The translations under genes and the position numbers were made by a program. Positions 49,126 to 58,191 of a stretch of DNA of 64,000 bases are shown piece by piece; the stretch's first letter is position 1; each line of letters starts with the position of its first letter. The notes under the pieces were generated by a model, which saw only the letters and a list, made by a program, of their open reading frames with translations, did no database searches and was not told the origin of the DNA. The stretch is from Pseudomonas entomophila. Its GTDB lineage: Bacteria; Pseudomonadota; Gammaproteobacteria; Pseudomonadales; Pseudomonadaceae. The stretch lies in contig NZ_JARGCS010000019.1 of assembly GCF_029193575.1 (NCBI RefSeq), positions 62,001 through 126,000 of the forward strand, written 5' to 3'.

Positions 49126-51714
49126 TTAGGCCGTCGCTTCGAGGAAGTCCTGGGCAAAGCGCTGCAGCACCCCGCCCGCTTCGTAGATCGACACTTCTTC
49201 GGCGGTGTCCAGGCGGCAGGTCACCGGCACCTCGACACGCTCGCCGTCGCGACGGTTCACCACCAGCGTCAGGGTCGCGCGCGGCGTGCGCGCACCGACC
49301 ACGTCGTAGGTTTCGCTACCGTCCAGGCCCAGGGTCAGGCGCGTGGTGCCCGGCTGGAACTCCAGCGGCAGCACGCCCATGCCGATCAGGTTGGTGCGGT
49401 GGATGCGCTCGAAGCCCTCGGCGACGATCGCCTCGACCCCCGCCAAACGCACGCCCTTGGCCGCCCAGTCGCGGGACGAGCCCTGGCCATAGTCGGCACC
49501 GGCAACGATGATCAGCGGCTGCTTGCGCGCCATGTAGGTTTCGATCGCCTCCCACATGCGCGTGACCTTGCCTTCCGGCTCGATGCGCGCCAGAGAGCCC
49601 TGCTTCACGCTGCCGTCTTCCTTGCGCACCATCTCGTTGAACAGCTTGGGGTTGGCGAAGGTCGCGCGCTGCGCGGTGAGGTGGTCGCCACGGTGGGTGG
49701 CGTAGGAGTTGAAGTCCTCCTCCGGCAGGCCCATCTTCGCCAGGTACTCGCCAGCGGCGCTGTCGAGCATGATGGCATTGGACGGCGACAGGTGGTCGGT
49801 GGTGATGTTGTCCGGCAGCACCGCCAGCGGGCGCATGCCGCGCAGGGTGCGCTCACCGGCCAGGGCGCCTTCCCAGTACGGCGGGCGGCGGATGTAGGTG
49901 CTCATCGGGCGCCAGTCATACAGCGGCGCGACCTTCGGCCCGGTGTGCTCCTCGATGGCGAACATCGGGATGTACACCTGGCGGAACTGCTCGGGCTTGA
50001 CCGCCGCACGCACCACGGCGTCGATCTCCTCGTCGCTCGGCCACAGGTCCTTGAGACGGATTTCCTTGCCATCGACCACGCCCAGCACATCCTTCTCGAT
50101 GTCGAAGCGGATGGTCCCGGCGATGGCGTAGGCCACCACCAGCGGCGGCGAGGCAAGGAACGCCTGCTTGGCGTAAGGGTGGATGCGCCCGTCGAAGTTG
50201 CGGTTACCCGAAAGCACGGCGGTGGCATACAGGTCGCGGTCGATGATCTCCTGCTGGATCGCCGGGTCCAGCGCACCGGACATGCCGTTGCAGGTGGTGC
50301 AGGCGAAGGCGACGATACCGAAGCCCAGTTGCTCCAGCTCCTGCTCCAGCCCCGCCTCCTTCAGGTACAGCTGCACGGCCTTCGAGCCAGGCGCCAGGGA
50401 CGACTTGACCCAAGGCTTGCGCACCAGGCCGAGCCGGTTGGCGTTGCGCGCCAGCAAGCCCGCGGCGATCACATTGCGCGGATTGCTGGTGTTGGTGCAG
50501 CTGGTGATCGCGGCGATGATCACCGCGCCGTCAGGCATCTGCCCTGGCACCTCTTCCCAGGCCCCGGCGATGCCCTTGGCCGCCAGGTCGCTGGTGGCCA
50601 CACGGGCGTGCGGGTTGGACGGGCCGGCCATGTTGCGCACCACGCTCGACAAATCGAAGCTCAGGGTACGCTCGTATTCGGCGCGGGCCAGGCTGTCGGC
50701 CCACAGGCCAGCGGCCTTGGCGTAGGTCTCCACCAGCTTGACCTGTTGCTCGTCGCGGCCGGTCAGGCGCAGGTAGTCGATGGTCTGCTGGTCGATGGCG
50801 AACATCGCCGCAGTGGCGCCGTATTCCGGGGCCATGTTGGAGATGGTCGCGCGGTCGCCCAAGGTCAGGGCGCGCGCGCCTTCGCCATGGAACTCGAGGT
50901 AGGCGCCAACCACCTTCTGCTTGCGCAGGAACTCGGTCAGGGCCAGCACCAGGTCGGTGGCGGTGATGTTCGGGGCGAGCTTGCCGGTCAGCTCGACGCC
51001 GACGATTTCCGGCAGGCGCATCCACGAGGCGCGGCCGAGCATGACGTTCTCGGCTTCAAGACCGCCGACACCGATGGCGATCACACCCAACGCATCGACG
51101 TGCGGGGTGTGGCTGTCGGTTCCGACGCAGGTGTCCGGGTAGGCCACGCCATGGTCGGCATGGATCACCGGCGACATCTTCTCCAGGTTGATCTGGTGCA
51201 TGATGCCGTTGCCCGGCTGGATCACGTCGACGTTCTTGAACGCCTGCTTGGTCCAGTTGATGAAGTGGAAACGGTCTTCGTTGCGACGGTCTTCGATGGC
51301 GCGGTTCTTCTCGAACGCCTGCGGGTCGAAGCCCCCGCACTCGACGGCCAGGGAGTGGTCGACGATCAACTGCACCGGCACCACCGGGTTGACCTGGGCC
51401 GGGTCGCCGCCCTTGTCGGCGATGGCATCGCGCAGGCCGGCGAGGTCGACCAGGGCGGTCTGGCCAAGGATGTCGTGGCACACCACGCGGGCGGGGAACC
51501 AGGGGAAGTCGAGGTCGCGCTTGCGCTCGATAAGCTGTCCCAACGAGGCGTCGAGGGTCGCGGGGTCGCAGCGGCGCACCAGGTTTTCGGCGAGCACGCG
51601 AGAGGTATAGGGAAGGCCGTCGTAGGCGCCGGGCTTGATCGCCTCGACCGCCGCGCGGGTATCGAAGTAGTCCAGGGCGGTGCCTGGCAGGAGCTTGCGG
51701 AATGCGGTGTTCAT
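49126..51714 (-). CDS. acnD: Fe/S-dependent 2-methylcitrate dehydratase AcnD
   Basis: Dehydrates 2-methylcitrate in propionate catabolism. The 862-aa AcnA-type aconitase has cluster ligands in ITSCTNTSNP and FACTTCNGMSG, plus HADHGVAYPDTCVGTDSHTPH. ATG 51714 is set by MNTAFRKLLPG. No standard ribosome-binding site is visible; the region where it would lie (51721-51728) is complementary to PrrF. Operon neighbour prpF is its required partner. Confidence 0.95.
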   Translation of the reverse strand: MNTAFRKLLPGTALDYFDTRAAVEAIKPGAYDGLPYTSRVLAENLVRRCDPATLDASLGQLIERKRDLDFPWFPARVVCHDILGQTALVDLAGLRDAIADKGGDPAQVNPVVPVQLIVDHSLAVECGGFDPQAFEKNRAIEDRRNEDRFHFINWTKQAFKNVDVIQPGNGIMHQINLEKMSPVIHADHGVAYPDTCVGTDSHTPHVDALGVIAIGVGGLEAENVMLGRASWMRLPEIVGVELTGKLAPNITATDLVLALTEFLRKQKVVGAYLEFHGEGARALTLGDRATISNMAPEYGATAAMFAIDQQTIDYLRLTGRDEQQVKLVETYAKAAGLWADSLARAEYERTLSFDLSSVVRNMAGPSNPHARVATSDLAAKGIAGAWEEVPGQMPDGAVIIAAITSCTNTSNPRNVIAAGLLARNANRLGLVRKPWVKSSLAPGSKAVQLYLKEAGLEQELEQLGFGIVAFACTTCNGMSGALDPAIQQEIIDRDLYATAVLSGNRNFDGRIHPYAKQAFLASPPLVVAYAIAGTIRFDIEKDVLGVVDGKEIRLKDLWPSDEEIDAVVRAAVKPEQFRQVYIPMFAIEEHTGPKVAPLYDWRPMSTYIRRPPYWEGALAGERTLRGMRPLAVLPDNITTDHLSPSNAIMLDSAAGEYLAKMGLPEEDFNSYATHRGDHLTAQRATFANPKLFNEMVRKEDGSVKQGSLARIEPEGKVTRMWEAIETYMARKQPLIIVAGADYGQGSSRDWAAKGVRLAGVEAIVAEGFERIHRTNLIGMGVLPLEFQPGTTRLTLGLDGSETYDVVGARTPRATLTLVVNRRDGERVEVPVTCRLDTAEEVSIYEAGGVLQRFAQDFLEATA

Positions 51715-51765
51715 ATCGTTATCAGGCTCGGTCACGGTTATCCAAGGGCCGCCCGCCGCTCTTTT

Positions 51766-51847
51766 AGGAACGGGCTCGCCCCGCGATGGCGCCAGCAGGT
51801 TCAAAGCATTGCCGGGGCTGGCGCTATCGCGGGGCGAGCCCGCTCCT
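51766..51847. repeat. REPIN between acnD and prpC
   Basis: Left arm 51766-51796 and right arm 51817-51847 (GGGCTCGCCCCGCGATGGCG against CGCTATCGCGGGGCGAGCCC) are inverted with few mismatches over about 31 nt. It is of the GCGAGC subtype and lies within the operon. Confidence 0.85.
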
Positions 51848-51871
51848 GCAAGGCGCGCGGCGCGCCTTTTG

Positions 51872-52999
51872 TCAGCGCTGGTCGATCGGCACGAACTGGC
51901 GCTGCTCCACGCCCACGTACTCGGCGCTCGGGCGGATGATGCGGTTGTTGGCGCGCTGCTCGAACACGTGCGCGGCCCAGCCGGTCAGGCGCGAGCACAC
52001 GAAGATCGGGGTGAACAGCTTGGTCGGGATGCCCATGAAGTGGTACGCCGAGGCGTGGTAGAAGTCGGCGTTGGGGAACAGGCGCTTCTGCTCCCACATG
52101 GTCTTGTCGATGGCCTCGGACACCGGGTACAGCACCTTGTCGCCCACCTCATCGGCCAGTTGCTTCGACCACCCCTTGATCACCTCGTTGCGCGGGTCGG
52201 ACTCTTTGTAGATCGCGTGGCCGAAGCCCATGATCTTGTCCTTGCGCTCGAGCATGCGCAGCAGCTCGGCCGTGGCCTCCTGCGGGCTCTGGAAGCGCTC
52301 GATCAGCTCCATCGCCGCCTCGTTGGCACCACCGTGCAGCGGCCCGCGCAGCGAGCCGATGGCGGCGGTGACGCAGGAGTACAGGTCCGACAGGGTCGAG
52401 GCGCATACCCGTGCGGTGAAGGTCGAGGCGTTGAACTCGTGCTCGGCGTAGAGGATCAGCGAGACGTTCATCACCTTGACGTGCAGCGCGCTGGGCTTCT
52501 TGCCATGCAGCAAGTGCAGGAAGTGGCCGCCGAGGGTGTCTTCGTCGCTGGTGCAATCGATACGCACGCCATGGTGGGTGAAGCGGTACCAATAGCACAT
52601 GATCGCCGGGAACACGGCCAGCAGGCGGTCGGTCTTCTCGCGCTGGGCTTCGAAGGTCAGCTCCGGCTCCAGGGTGCCCAGCACCGAGCAGCCGGTACGC
52701 ATCACGTCCATCGGGTGCGCATCGCGCGGGATGCGCTCGAGCACTTCCTTGAGCGCCTGCGGCAGGTCGCGCAGGCCCTTGAGCTTGCGCTTGTATTCAG
52801 CGACTTCGGCCTGGCTCGGCAGTTCGCCGTAGAGCAGCAGGTAGGCCACTTCCTCGAACTCGGCAGCGGCGGCCAGGTCACGCACGTCATAGCCGCGGTA
52901 GGTCAGGCCGGCACCGGCCTGGCCCACGGTCGACAGCGCGGTCTGGCCGGCCACCTGGCCACGCAGGCCTGCGCCACTGAGTACTTTTGCTTCGGCCAT
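51872..52999 (-). CDS. prpC: 2-methylcitrate synthase PrpC
   Basis: Condenses propionyl-CoA with oxaloacetate to 2-methylcitrate. The 375-aa protein is a short citrate-synthase-type enzyme. Active-site segments are RFTHHGVRID, GPLHGGANEAAMEL and GFGHAIYKESDPR. ATG 52999 follows AAAGGAG. It is part of the leftward cluster GntR-prpB-prpC-acnD-prpF. Confidence 0.96.
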   Translation of the reverse strand: MAEAKVLSGAGLRGQVAGQTALSTVGQAGAGLTYRGYDVRDLAAAAEFEEVAYLLLYGELPSQAEVAEYKRKLKGLRDLPQALKEVLERIPRDAHPMDVMRTGCSVLGTLEPELTFEAQREKTDRLLAVFPAIMCYWYRFTHHGVRIDCTSDEDTLGGHFLHLLHGKKPSALHVKVMNVSLILYAEHEFNASTFTARVCASTLSDLYSCVTAAIGSLRGPLHGGANEAAMELIERFQSPQEATAELLRMLERKDKIMGFGHAIYKESDPRNEVIKGWSKQLADEVGDKVLYPVSEAIDKTMWEQKRLFPNADFYHASAYHFMGIPTKLFTPIFVCSRLTGWAAHVFEQRANNRIIRPSAEYVGVEQRQFVPIDQR

Positions 53000-53095
53000 G
53001 GGGTTTCTCCTTTCTTGAATTTGTTATGAAGTCGGTCTGGCTAATCTGCGGGGATCGTGCCGGCCCTCTCGCGGGGCCGACACAGTCCTCATGGC

Positions 53096-53986
53096 TTACC
53101 CTTTCTTCTGCGCGAACAACGCATCGAGGCTCTGCTCGAAGGCGTGGTAGCCAATGGCATCGTAGAGCTCCATGCGGGTCTGCATGGTGTCGATCACGTT
53201 CTTCTGCGTACCGTCGCGGCGCAGGGCGGTGTAGACGTTCTCAGCGGCCTTGTTCATGGCGCGGAAGGCCGACAGCGGGTACAGCACCAGCGAAACGTCG
53301 ACCGACGCCAGTTCCTCGGTGGTATACAGCGGCGTCGCGCCGAACTCGGTGATGTTGGCCAGGATCGGCGCCTTCACCCGGTCGGCGAAGGTCTTGTACA
53401 TCGCAAGTTCGGTGATCGCCTCGGGGAAGATCATGTCGGCACCGGCCTCGACGCACGCGGCGGCGCGGTCCAGGGCGGCGTTCAGGCCTTCGACGGCCAG
53501 CGCGTCGGTGCGCGCCATGATCACGAAGCTGTCATCACTGCGCGCATCGACCGCGGCCTTGATGCGGTCGACCATCTCTTGCTGCGAGACGATCTCCTTG
53601 TTCGGCCGGTGCCCGCAGCGCTTGGCGCCGACCTGGTCCTCGATATGGATCGCCGCGGCGCCGAACTTGCTCATCGAGCGCACGGTGCGGGCGACGTTGA
53701 ACGCCGAGGCGCCAAAGCCGGTGTCGACATCCACCAGCAGCGGCAGGTCGCACACATCGGTGATGCGGCGCACGTCGGTGAGCACGTCGTCCAGGTTGCT
53801 GATACCCAGGTCCGGCAGGCCCAGGGAGCCCGCAGCGACGCCGCCACCGGACAGGTAGATGGCCTTGAAACCGGCGCGCTTGGCCAGCAGGGCGTGGTTG
53901 GCGTTGATGGCGCCGACCACTTGCAACGGATGTTCGGCAGCGACCGCGTCACGGAAACGCTGGCCGGGCGTGCTCTTCAAAGTCAT
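53096..53986 (-). CDS. prpB: 2-methylisocitrate lyase PrpB
   Basis: Splits 2-methylisocitrate to pyruvate and succinate. The 296-aa isocitrate-lyase-superfamily protein has the catalytic loop AKRCGHRP with Cys124, Mg-binding DVDTGFG and IHIEDQV. Its ATG overlaps the TGA of the GntR gene, so the regulator and enzyme are translationally coupled. Confidence 0.96.
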   Translation of the reverse strand: MTLKSTPGQRFRDAVAAEHPLQVVGAINANHALLAKRAGFKAIYLSGGGVAAGSLGLPDLGISNLDDVLTDVRRITDVCDLPLLVDVDTGFGASAFNVARTVRSMSKFGAAAIHIEDQVGAKRCGHRPNKEIVSQQEMVDRIKAAVDARSDDSFVIMARTDALAVEGLNAALDRAAACVEAGADMIFPEAITELAMYKTFADRVKAPILANITEFGATPLYTTEELASVDVSLVLYPLSAFRAMNKAAENVYTALRRDGTQKNVIDTMQTRMELYDAIGYHAFEQSLDALFAQKKG

Positions 53987-54699
53987 GAATCACCTCGTGG
54001 GCTGTTGTTGGCGGCGCCTTGGTAATGACGCTCGATGTTGCGCTTGGAGGCGCCGATGTGGCGGCGCATCAGGAGTTCGGCCAGCTCGCCGTCACGGTCG
54101 GCGATGGCATCGAGAATGCGGTGGTGTTCGGCGAAGGCCTGGCGTGGCCGGTTGGGCGTGGCGGAGAACTGCAGGCGGTACATGCGCACCAGTTGGTAAA
54201 GCTCGCCACAGAGCATCTTGACCAGGGTCTGGTTGCCGCTGCCCTGGATGATCCGGTAGTGGAAGTCGTAGTCGCCTTCCTGCTGGTAGTAGCCGACCCC
54301 GGCCTGGAACGCGGCATCGCGCTCGTGGGTATCGAGCACCCGGCGCAACTCGTCGATCTCGGCTACGCTCATGCGCTCGGCGGCCAGGCGACAGGCCATG
54401 CCTTCGAGCGACTCGCGGATCTCGTACAACTCGACCAGTTCGGCATGGTTCAGCGACACCACCCGCGCCCCGACATGCGGCACCCGCACCAGCAGGCGCT
54501 GGCCCTCCAGACGGTGGATCGCCTCGCGCAGCGGGCCGCGGCTGATGCCATAGGTGCGCGCCAGCTCAGGCTCGGAGATCTTGCTGCCCGGCGCGATCTC
54601 GCCCTTGACGATAGCCGCCTGGATACGCCGGAAGACGTTTTCGGACAAGGTTTCCGTCTCGTCCGCGACAGGGTGCAGGGTCGGGGATGTGTCCAGCAT
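53983..54699 (-). CDS. GntR/FadR-type regulator of the prp cluster
   Basis: A 238-aa regulator with an N-terminal winged helix (residues about 14-80, [24 protein letters not shown]) and a C-terminal FCD ligand domain with metal-binding histidines ([19 protein letters not shown]). ATG 54699 has AGGTG upstream; the GTG 12 nt earlier lies directly on that site. First gene of the prp operon. It probably represses the operon and itself through TTGTCGACAA sites, with a methylcitrate-cycle intermediate as inducer (inference from family). Confidence 0.9.
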   Translation of the reverse strand: MLDTSPTLHPVADETETLSENVFRRIQAAIVKGEIAPGSKISEPELARTYGISRGPLREAIHRLEGQRLLVRVPHVGARVVSLNHAELVELYEIRESLEGMACRLAAERMSVAEIDELRRVLDTHERDAAFQAGVGYYQQEGDYDFHYRIIQGSGNQTLVKMLCGELYQLVRMYRLQFSATPNRPRQAFAEHHRILDAIADRDGELAELLMRRHIGASKRNIERHYQGAANNSPRGDS

Positions 54700-54701
54700 G
54701 A

Positions 54702-54711
54702 TTGTCGACAC
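54702..54711. promoter_or_regulatory. GntR operator at the regulator's own start
   Basis: TTGTCGACA at 54702-54710 repeats nine of the ten bases of the perfect site at 54775-54784 and lies immediately upstream of the regulator's ATG. Binding here would block elongation or initiation of its own operon. Confidence 0.5.
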
Positions 54712-54773
54712 CTTTTAAATCGATAGCGCCAAACCTAGCTAAACAGAGGGGCATAGTCAAAGACAAAAAGAAC

Positions 54774-54785
54774 ATTGTCGACAAT
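54774..54785. promoter_or_regulatory. GntR (PrpR-type) operator
   Basis: ATTGTCGACAAT is a perfect 12-bp palindrome in the divergent gap upstream of the GntR gene. Its form fits FCD-type GntR operators (TTGT-N2-ACAA). It is centred 73 bp from the second site. Confidence 0.7.
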
Positions 54786-54970
54786 TGTCTAATAACGAAC
54801 TCATCCGGCCAAGCGCTGTCAGAACGCAGCGCGCTGGCGTCAAGACGTCGGCGTGATAGAATGCCGCGCTTCCGAAGGAATCCGGATAGTGTGCCTGTCA
54901 TCATTTCATGCTGTTGACAGATGAACGAGGCGATAGCGCCCCCTGAACCCGACAGCACTGCGCCAGGACT

Positions 54971-55507
54971 ATGAGACCCACGCTTTATTCACTGCTGTTC
55001 TGCCTCGCCCTGCTGCCGGCCCTTGGCCATGCCGCGGAGAAGACCGTGTACGGCCTGAACGAATACGCCCGCCTGGCCGACCTCGACCTGGAGGTGGCGG
55101 CCAAGCTCGACACCGGCGCCAAGACCGCCTCGCTGAGCGCGCGCGACATCAAGCGCTTCAAGCGCAATGGCGAAAGCTGGGTGCGCTTCTACCTGGCCGT
55201 CGACGCCGCCCATTCGCACCCCATCGAACGCCCCCTGGCACGGGTCAGCAAGATCAAGCGCCGCGCCGGTGACTACAACCCGGACGAAGGCAAGGCCTAC
55301 ACCGCCCGGCCGGTCATCGAACTGAACATCTGCATGGGCCATGCCGTGCGCACCATCGAAGTCAACCTCACCGACCGCAGCGCCTTCCAGTTTCCGCTGC
55401 TGATCGGCTCCGAGGCGCTCAAGCACTTCGACGCGCTGGTCGACCCCAGCCTCAAATACGCGGCCGGCAAACCTGCCTGCGCCACCGAAGCTCCCAAAGT
55501 AGAGTAA
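54971..55507 (+). CDS. Periplasmic retropepsin-like (RimB/COG4067) protease
   Basis: A 178-aa secreted protein with signal peptide (cleavage near GHA/AEKT) and a retropepsin-like domain. Asp47 in AAKLDTGAKTASLSA is the expected catalytic aspartate of an aspartyl protease dimer; the later part has RPVIELNICMGHA and FPLLIGSEALKHF. Members are often annotated 'ATP-dependent zinc protease', a name with little support. ATG 54971 follows AGGA. First gene of a three-gene unit with a 7TM protein and an ATP-grasp ligase. Confidence 0.85.
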   Translation: MRPTLYSLLFCLALLPALGHAAEKTVYGLNEYARLADLDLEVAAKLDTGAKTASLSARDIKRFKRNGESWVRFYLAVDAAHSHPIERPLARVSKIKRRAGDYNPDEGKAYTARPVIELNICMGHAVRTIEVNLTDRSAFQFPLLIGSEALKHFDALVDPSLKYAAGKPACATEAPKVE

Positions 55508-55512
55508 TTCCG

Positions 55513-57048
55513 ATGCGCTCTCTGACCCTTCACCTGAAAGTCCTGATCACCATCCTGGTGCTACTGGGCGTGACGGTCACCTGCTACCAGATCTTCGTCC
55601 TCGGCATCCCGGTGACCGAGGACGAGACGGACGACCTGTGGAACATCGACGCCAAGGTCGAGTTCGTCGCCAGCGCGAAGGACCCGGTGAAGATCCAGAT
55701 GTTCGTGCCGCCTCTGAACCGCGACTACGTCAGTCTCAACGAGAGCTTCATCTCCAACAACTACGGGGTCAGCGTCAACCGCGCCGACGGCAACCGCAAG
55801 GTGACCTGGTCGGCACGCCGCGCCAACGGCAACCAGACCCTCTACTACCGCCTGGTGCTGACCAAGCGCTACAGCAACGAGAAGACCAAGGTCAAAGGCC
55901 CGACCTTCCGCGACAGCATGGCCGTCGAAGGCCCTGAGAAGATCGCCGCCGAAGCGCTGATGGCGCCGATCCGCCAGCACTCGGCCGACGTCGAGACCTT
56001 CGTCAGCGAGACCATCAAGCGCGTCAACAACCTCAATGACGACAACGTCAAGCTGCTGCTGGCCGGTGACGCTTCCCCCATGAACAAGGCCAAGATCATC
56101 GACCTGCTGCTGTCGATCGCTCACGTGCCGATGGAGAAGGTCCACACCATCCGCCTGGTCGCCGACACGCCCCAGGCCCCGGAACTGTGGCTGCGCAGCT
56201 TCAATGGCAACGACTGGCTGTACTTCAACCCCGAGACCGGCGAGCAGGGCCTGCCCAGCGACCGCCTGCTGTGGTGGACCGGTGACGAGAGCCTGATCAG
56301 CGTCGATGGCGGCAAGAAAGCCACCGTCACCTTCAGCATGAACAACAGCGAGATGAACGCCATCCGCCTGGCCAAGCTGACCGACGAGAACACCGACGCG
56401 GACTTCCTCGAATATTCGCTGTACGGCCTGCCACTGCAGACCCAGCAGACGTTCATGATCATGGTGATGATCCCGATCGGCGTGCTGGTGATCCTGGTGC
56501 TGCGCAACCTGATCGGCATCCAGACGCTCGGCACCTTCACCCCGGTGCTGATCGCCCTGGCGTTCCGCGAAACCCAGTTGGGCTTCGGCATCATGCTGTT
56601 CACCGTGATCACCGCGCTGGGCCTGTCGCTGCGCTCGTACCTGGAGCACCTGAAGCTGCAGATGCTGCCGCGCCTGTCGGTGGTGCTGACCTTCGTGGTG
56701 GTGCTGATCGCCGCGATCAGCCTGTTCAGCCACAAGCTGGGCCTGGAGCGTGGGCTGTCGGTGGCGTTGTTCCCGATGGTGATCCTGACCATGACCATCG
56801 AGCGCCTGTCGATCACCTGGGAAGAGCGTGGCGGTGGCCATGCCATGAAGGTGGCGATCGGCACCCTGTTCGCCGCCTCGCTGGCGCACCTGCTGATGAC
56901 CGTGCCGGAAGCGGTGTACTTCGTCTTCACCTTCCCAGCGGTGCTGCTGATCCTGGTGGGCTTCATGCTGGCGATGGGCCGCTACCGCGGCTACCGCCTG
57001 ACCGAGCTGGTGCGCTTCAAGGCTTTCCTGAAGAAGGCTGACGCCTGA
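55513..57048 (+). CDS. Inactive transglutaminase fused to seven membrane helices
   Basis: A 511-aa inner-membrane protein. A membrane anchor (about 9-32) is followed by a periplasmic transglutaminase-like region to about 310 that lacks an obvious Cys-His-Asp triad. A C-terminal block of about seven helices begins near QTFMIMVMIPIGVLVILVL. The family is uncharacterised biochemically as far as I know. It is 5 nt after the protease gene and overlaps the ligase gene by 1 nt (TGATG), so the three products probably act together. Confidence 0.88.
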   Translation: MRSLTLHLKVLITILVLLGVTVTCYQIFVLGIPVTEDETDDLWNIDAKVEFVASAKDPVKIQMFVPPLNRDYVSLNESFISNNYGVSVNRADGNRKVTWSARRANGNQTLYYRLVLTKRYSNEKTKVKGPTFRDSMAVEGPEKIAAEALMAPIRQHSADVETFVSETIKRVNNLNDDNVKLLLAGDASPMNKAKIIDLLLSIAHVPMEKVHTIRLVADTPQAPELWLRSFNGNDWLYFNPETGEQGLPSDRLLWWTGDESLISVDGGKKATVTFSMNNSEMNAIRLAKLTDENTDADFLEYSLYGLPLQTQQTFMIMVMIPIGVLVILVLRNLIGIQTLGTFTPVLIALAFRETQLGFGIMLFTVITALGLSLRSYLEHLKLQMLPRLSVVLTFVVVLIAAISLFSHKLGLERGLSVALFPMVILTMTIERLSITWEERGGGHAMKVAIGTLFAASLAHLLMTVPEAVYFVFTFPAVLLILVGFMLAMGRYRGYRLTELVRFKAFLKKADA

Positions 57049-58028
57049 TGTTCGGCCTGATCAAGACATGGAAAGCCCTGGAGGCCCGGGGCATCATGGG
57101 TATCAACCGGCGCAACGCGGACTACGTGTTGAAGTACAACAAGCGCCACCTGTACCCGATCGTCGACGACAAGATCATCACCAAGGAGCGCGCCCTCGCC
57201 GCCGGCATCCACGTGCCGGAGATGTACGGCATCATCGAGACGGAAAAGCAGATCGAGAAGCTCGACGAAATCATCGGCGGGCGCAGCGACTTCGTCATCA
57301 AGCCGGCCCAGGGCGCCGGCGGTGACGGCATCCTGGTGATCGCCGACCGCTTCGAGGACCGCTACCGCACGGTCTCGGGCAAGATCATCAGCCACGAAGA
57401 GATCGAGCACCAGGTCTCCAGCATCCTCACCGGCCTGTACTCGCTCGGCGGGCACCGCGACCGCGCATTGATCGAATACCGCGTGACCCCGGACCAGATC
57501 TTCAAGAGCATCAGCTACGAAGGCGTGCCGGACATCCGCATCATCGTGCTGATGGGCTACCCGGTAATGGCCATGCTGCGCCTGCCGACCCGCCAGTCCG
57601 GCGGCAAGGCCAACCTGCACCAGGGCGCCATCGGCGTGGGTGTCGACCTGGCCACCGGGGTGACCCTGCGCGGCACCTGGCTGAACAAGATCATCAGCAA
57701 GCACCCAGACACCACCAACGCCGTGGACGGTGTGCAACTGCCGAACTGGGACGGCTTCATGAAGCTTGCGGCCAGCTGCTACGAGCTGTGCGGCCTGGGC
57801 TACATTGGCGTGGACATGGTCCTGGACCAGGACAAGGGGCCGCTGATCCTCGAGCTCAACGCCCGCCCCGGCCTGAACATCCAGATCGCCAACGACTGCG
57901 GCCTGACCCAGCGCACCCACGCCATCGAGGCGCACCTGGAGGCACTGGCCAAGGACGGGGCCACGGAAGATGCAGACCAGCGCGTGAAGGTCGCACAAGG
58001 GTTGTTCGGGCACGTGCAGCCGCGGTGA
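57048..58028 (+). CDS. Alpha-L-glutamate ligase-like ATP-grasp protein
   Basis: A 326-aa ATP-grasp enzyme related to RimK (TIGR02291-like). ATP-binding segments are SDFVIKPAQGAGGDGILVI and ALIEYRVTPDQIF; metal/ATP ligands are in GVDMVLDQDKGPLILELNARPGLNIQIAN. Cytoplasmic. Expected to ligate an amino acid, possibly glutamate, to a peptide or other carboxylate, but the substrate is unknown. Last gene of the unit; a REPIN follows. Confidence 0.9.
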   Translation: MFGLIKTWKALEARGIMGINRRNADYVLKYNKRHLYPIVDDKIITKERALAAGIHVPEMYGIIETEKQIEKLDEIIGGRSDFVIKPAQGAGGDGILVIADRFEDRYRTVSGKIISHEEIEHQVSSILTGLYSLGGHRDRALIEYRVTPDQIFKSISYEGVPDIRIIVLMGYPVMAMLRLPTRQSGGKANLHQGAIGVGVDLATGVTLRGTWLNKIISKHPDTTNAVDGVQLPNWDGFMKLAASCYELCGLGYIGVDMVLDQDKGPLILELNARPGLNIQIANDCGLTQRTHAIEAHLEALAKDGATEDADQRVKVAQGLFGHVQPR

Positions 58029-58030
58029 AC

Positions 58031-58093
58031 CCATCGCGGGTCAAGCCCGCTCCTACACGCCAAACCTGTAGGAGCGGGCTGGACCCGCGATGG
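58031..58093. repeat. REPIN after the ATP-grasp ligase gene
   Basis: Arms 58031-58057 and 58067-58093 (CCATCGCGGGTC...GCTCCTACA against TGTAGGAGC...GACCCGCGATGG) are inverted with minimal mismatches and a 9-nt loop. The GGGTC variant differs from the GGGGC REPs elsewhere. Confidence 0.88.
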
Positions 58094-58191
58094 CGTCGCC
58101 CCTGGCCACCCACCATGTCGCACCCAACGCTAGGAGCTTTTCCTACACGCGACTACAATCGCCCTCCACGCTTTGATCACCGTCCACGCGC

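Noticed and set aside
49075..51939. 954-aa plus-strand ORF opposite acnD
   Set aside because: Codon-bias shadow of acnD; no ribosome-binding site or family features.
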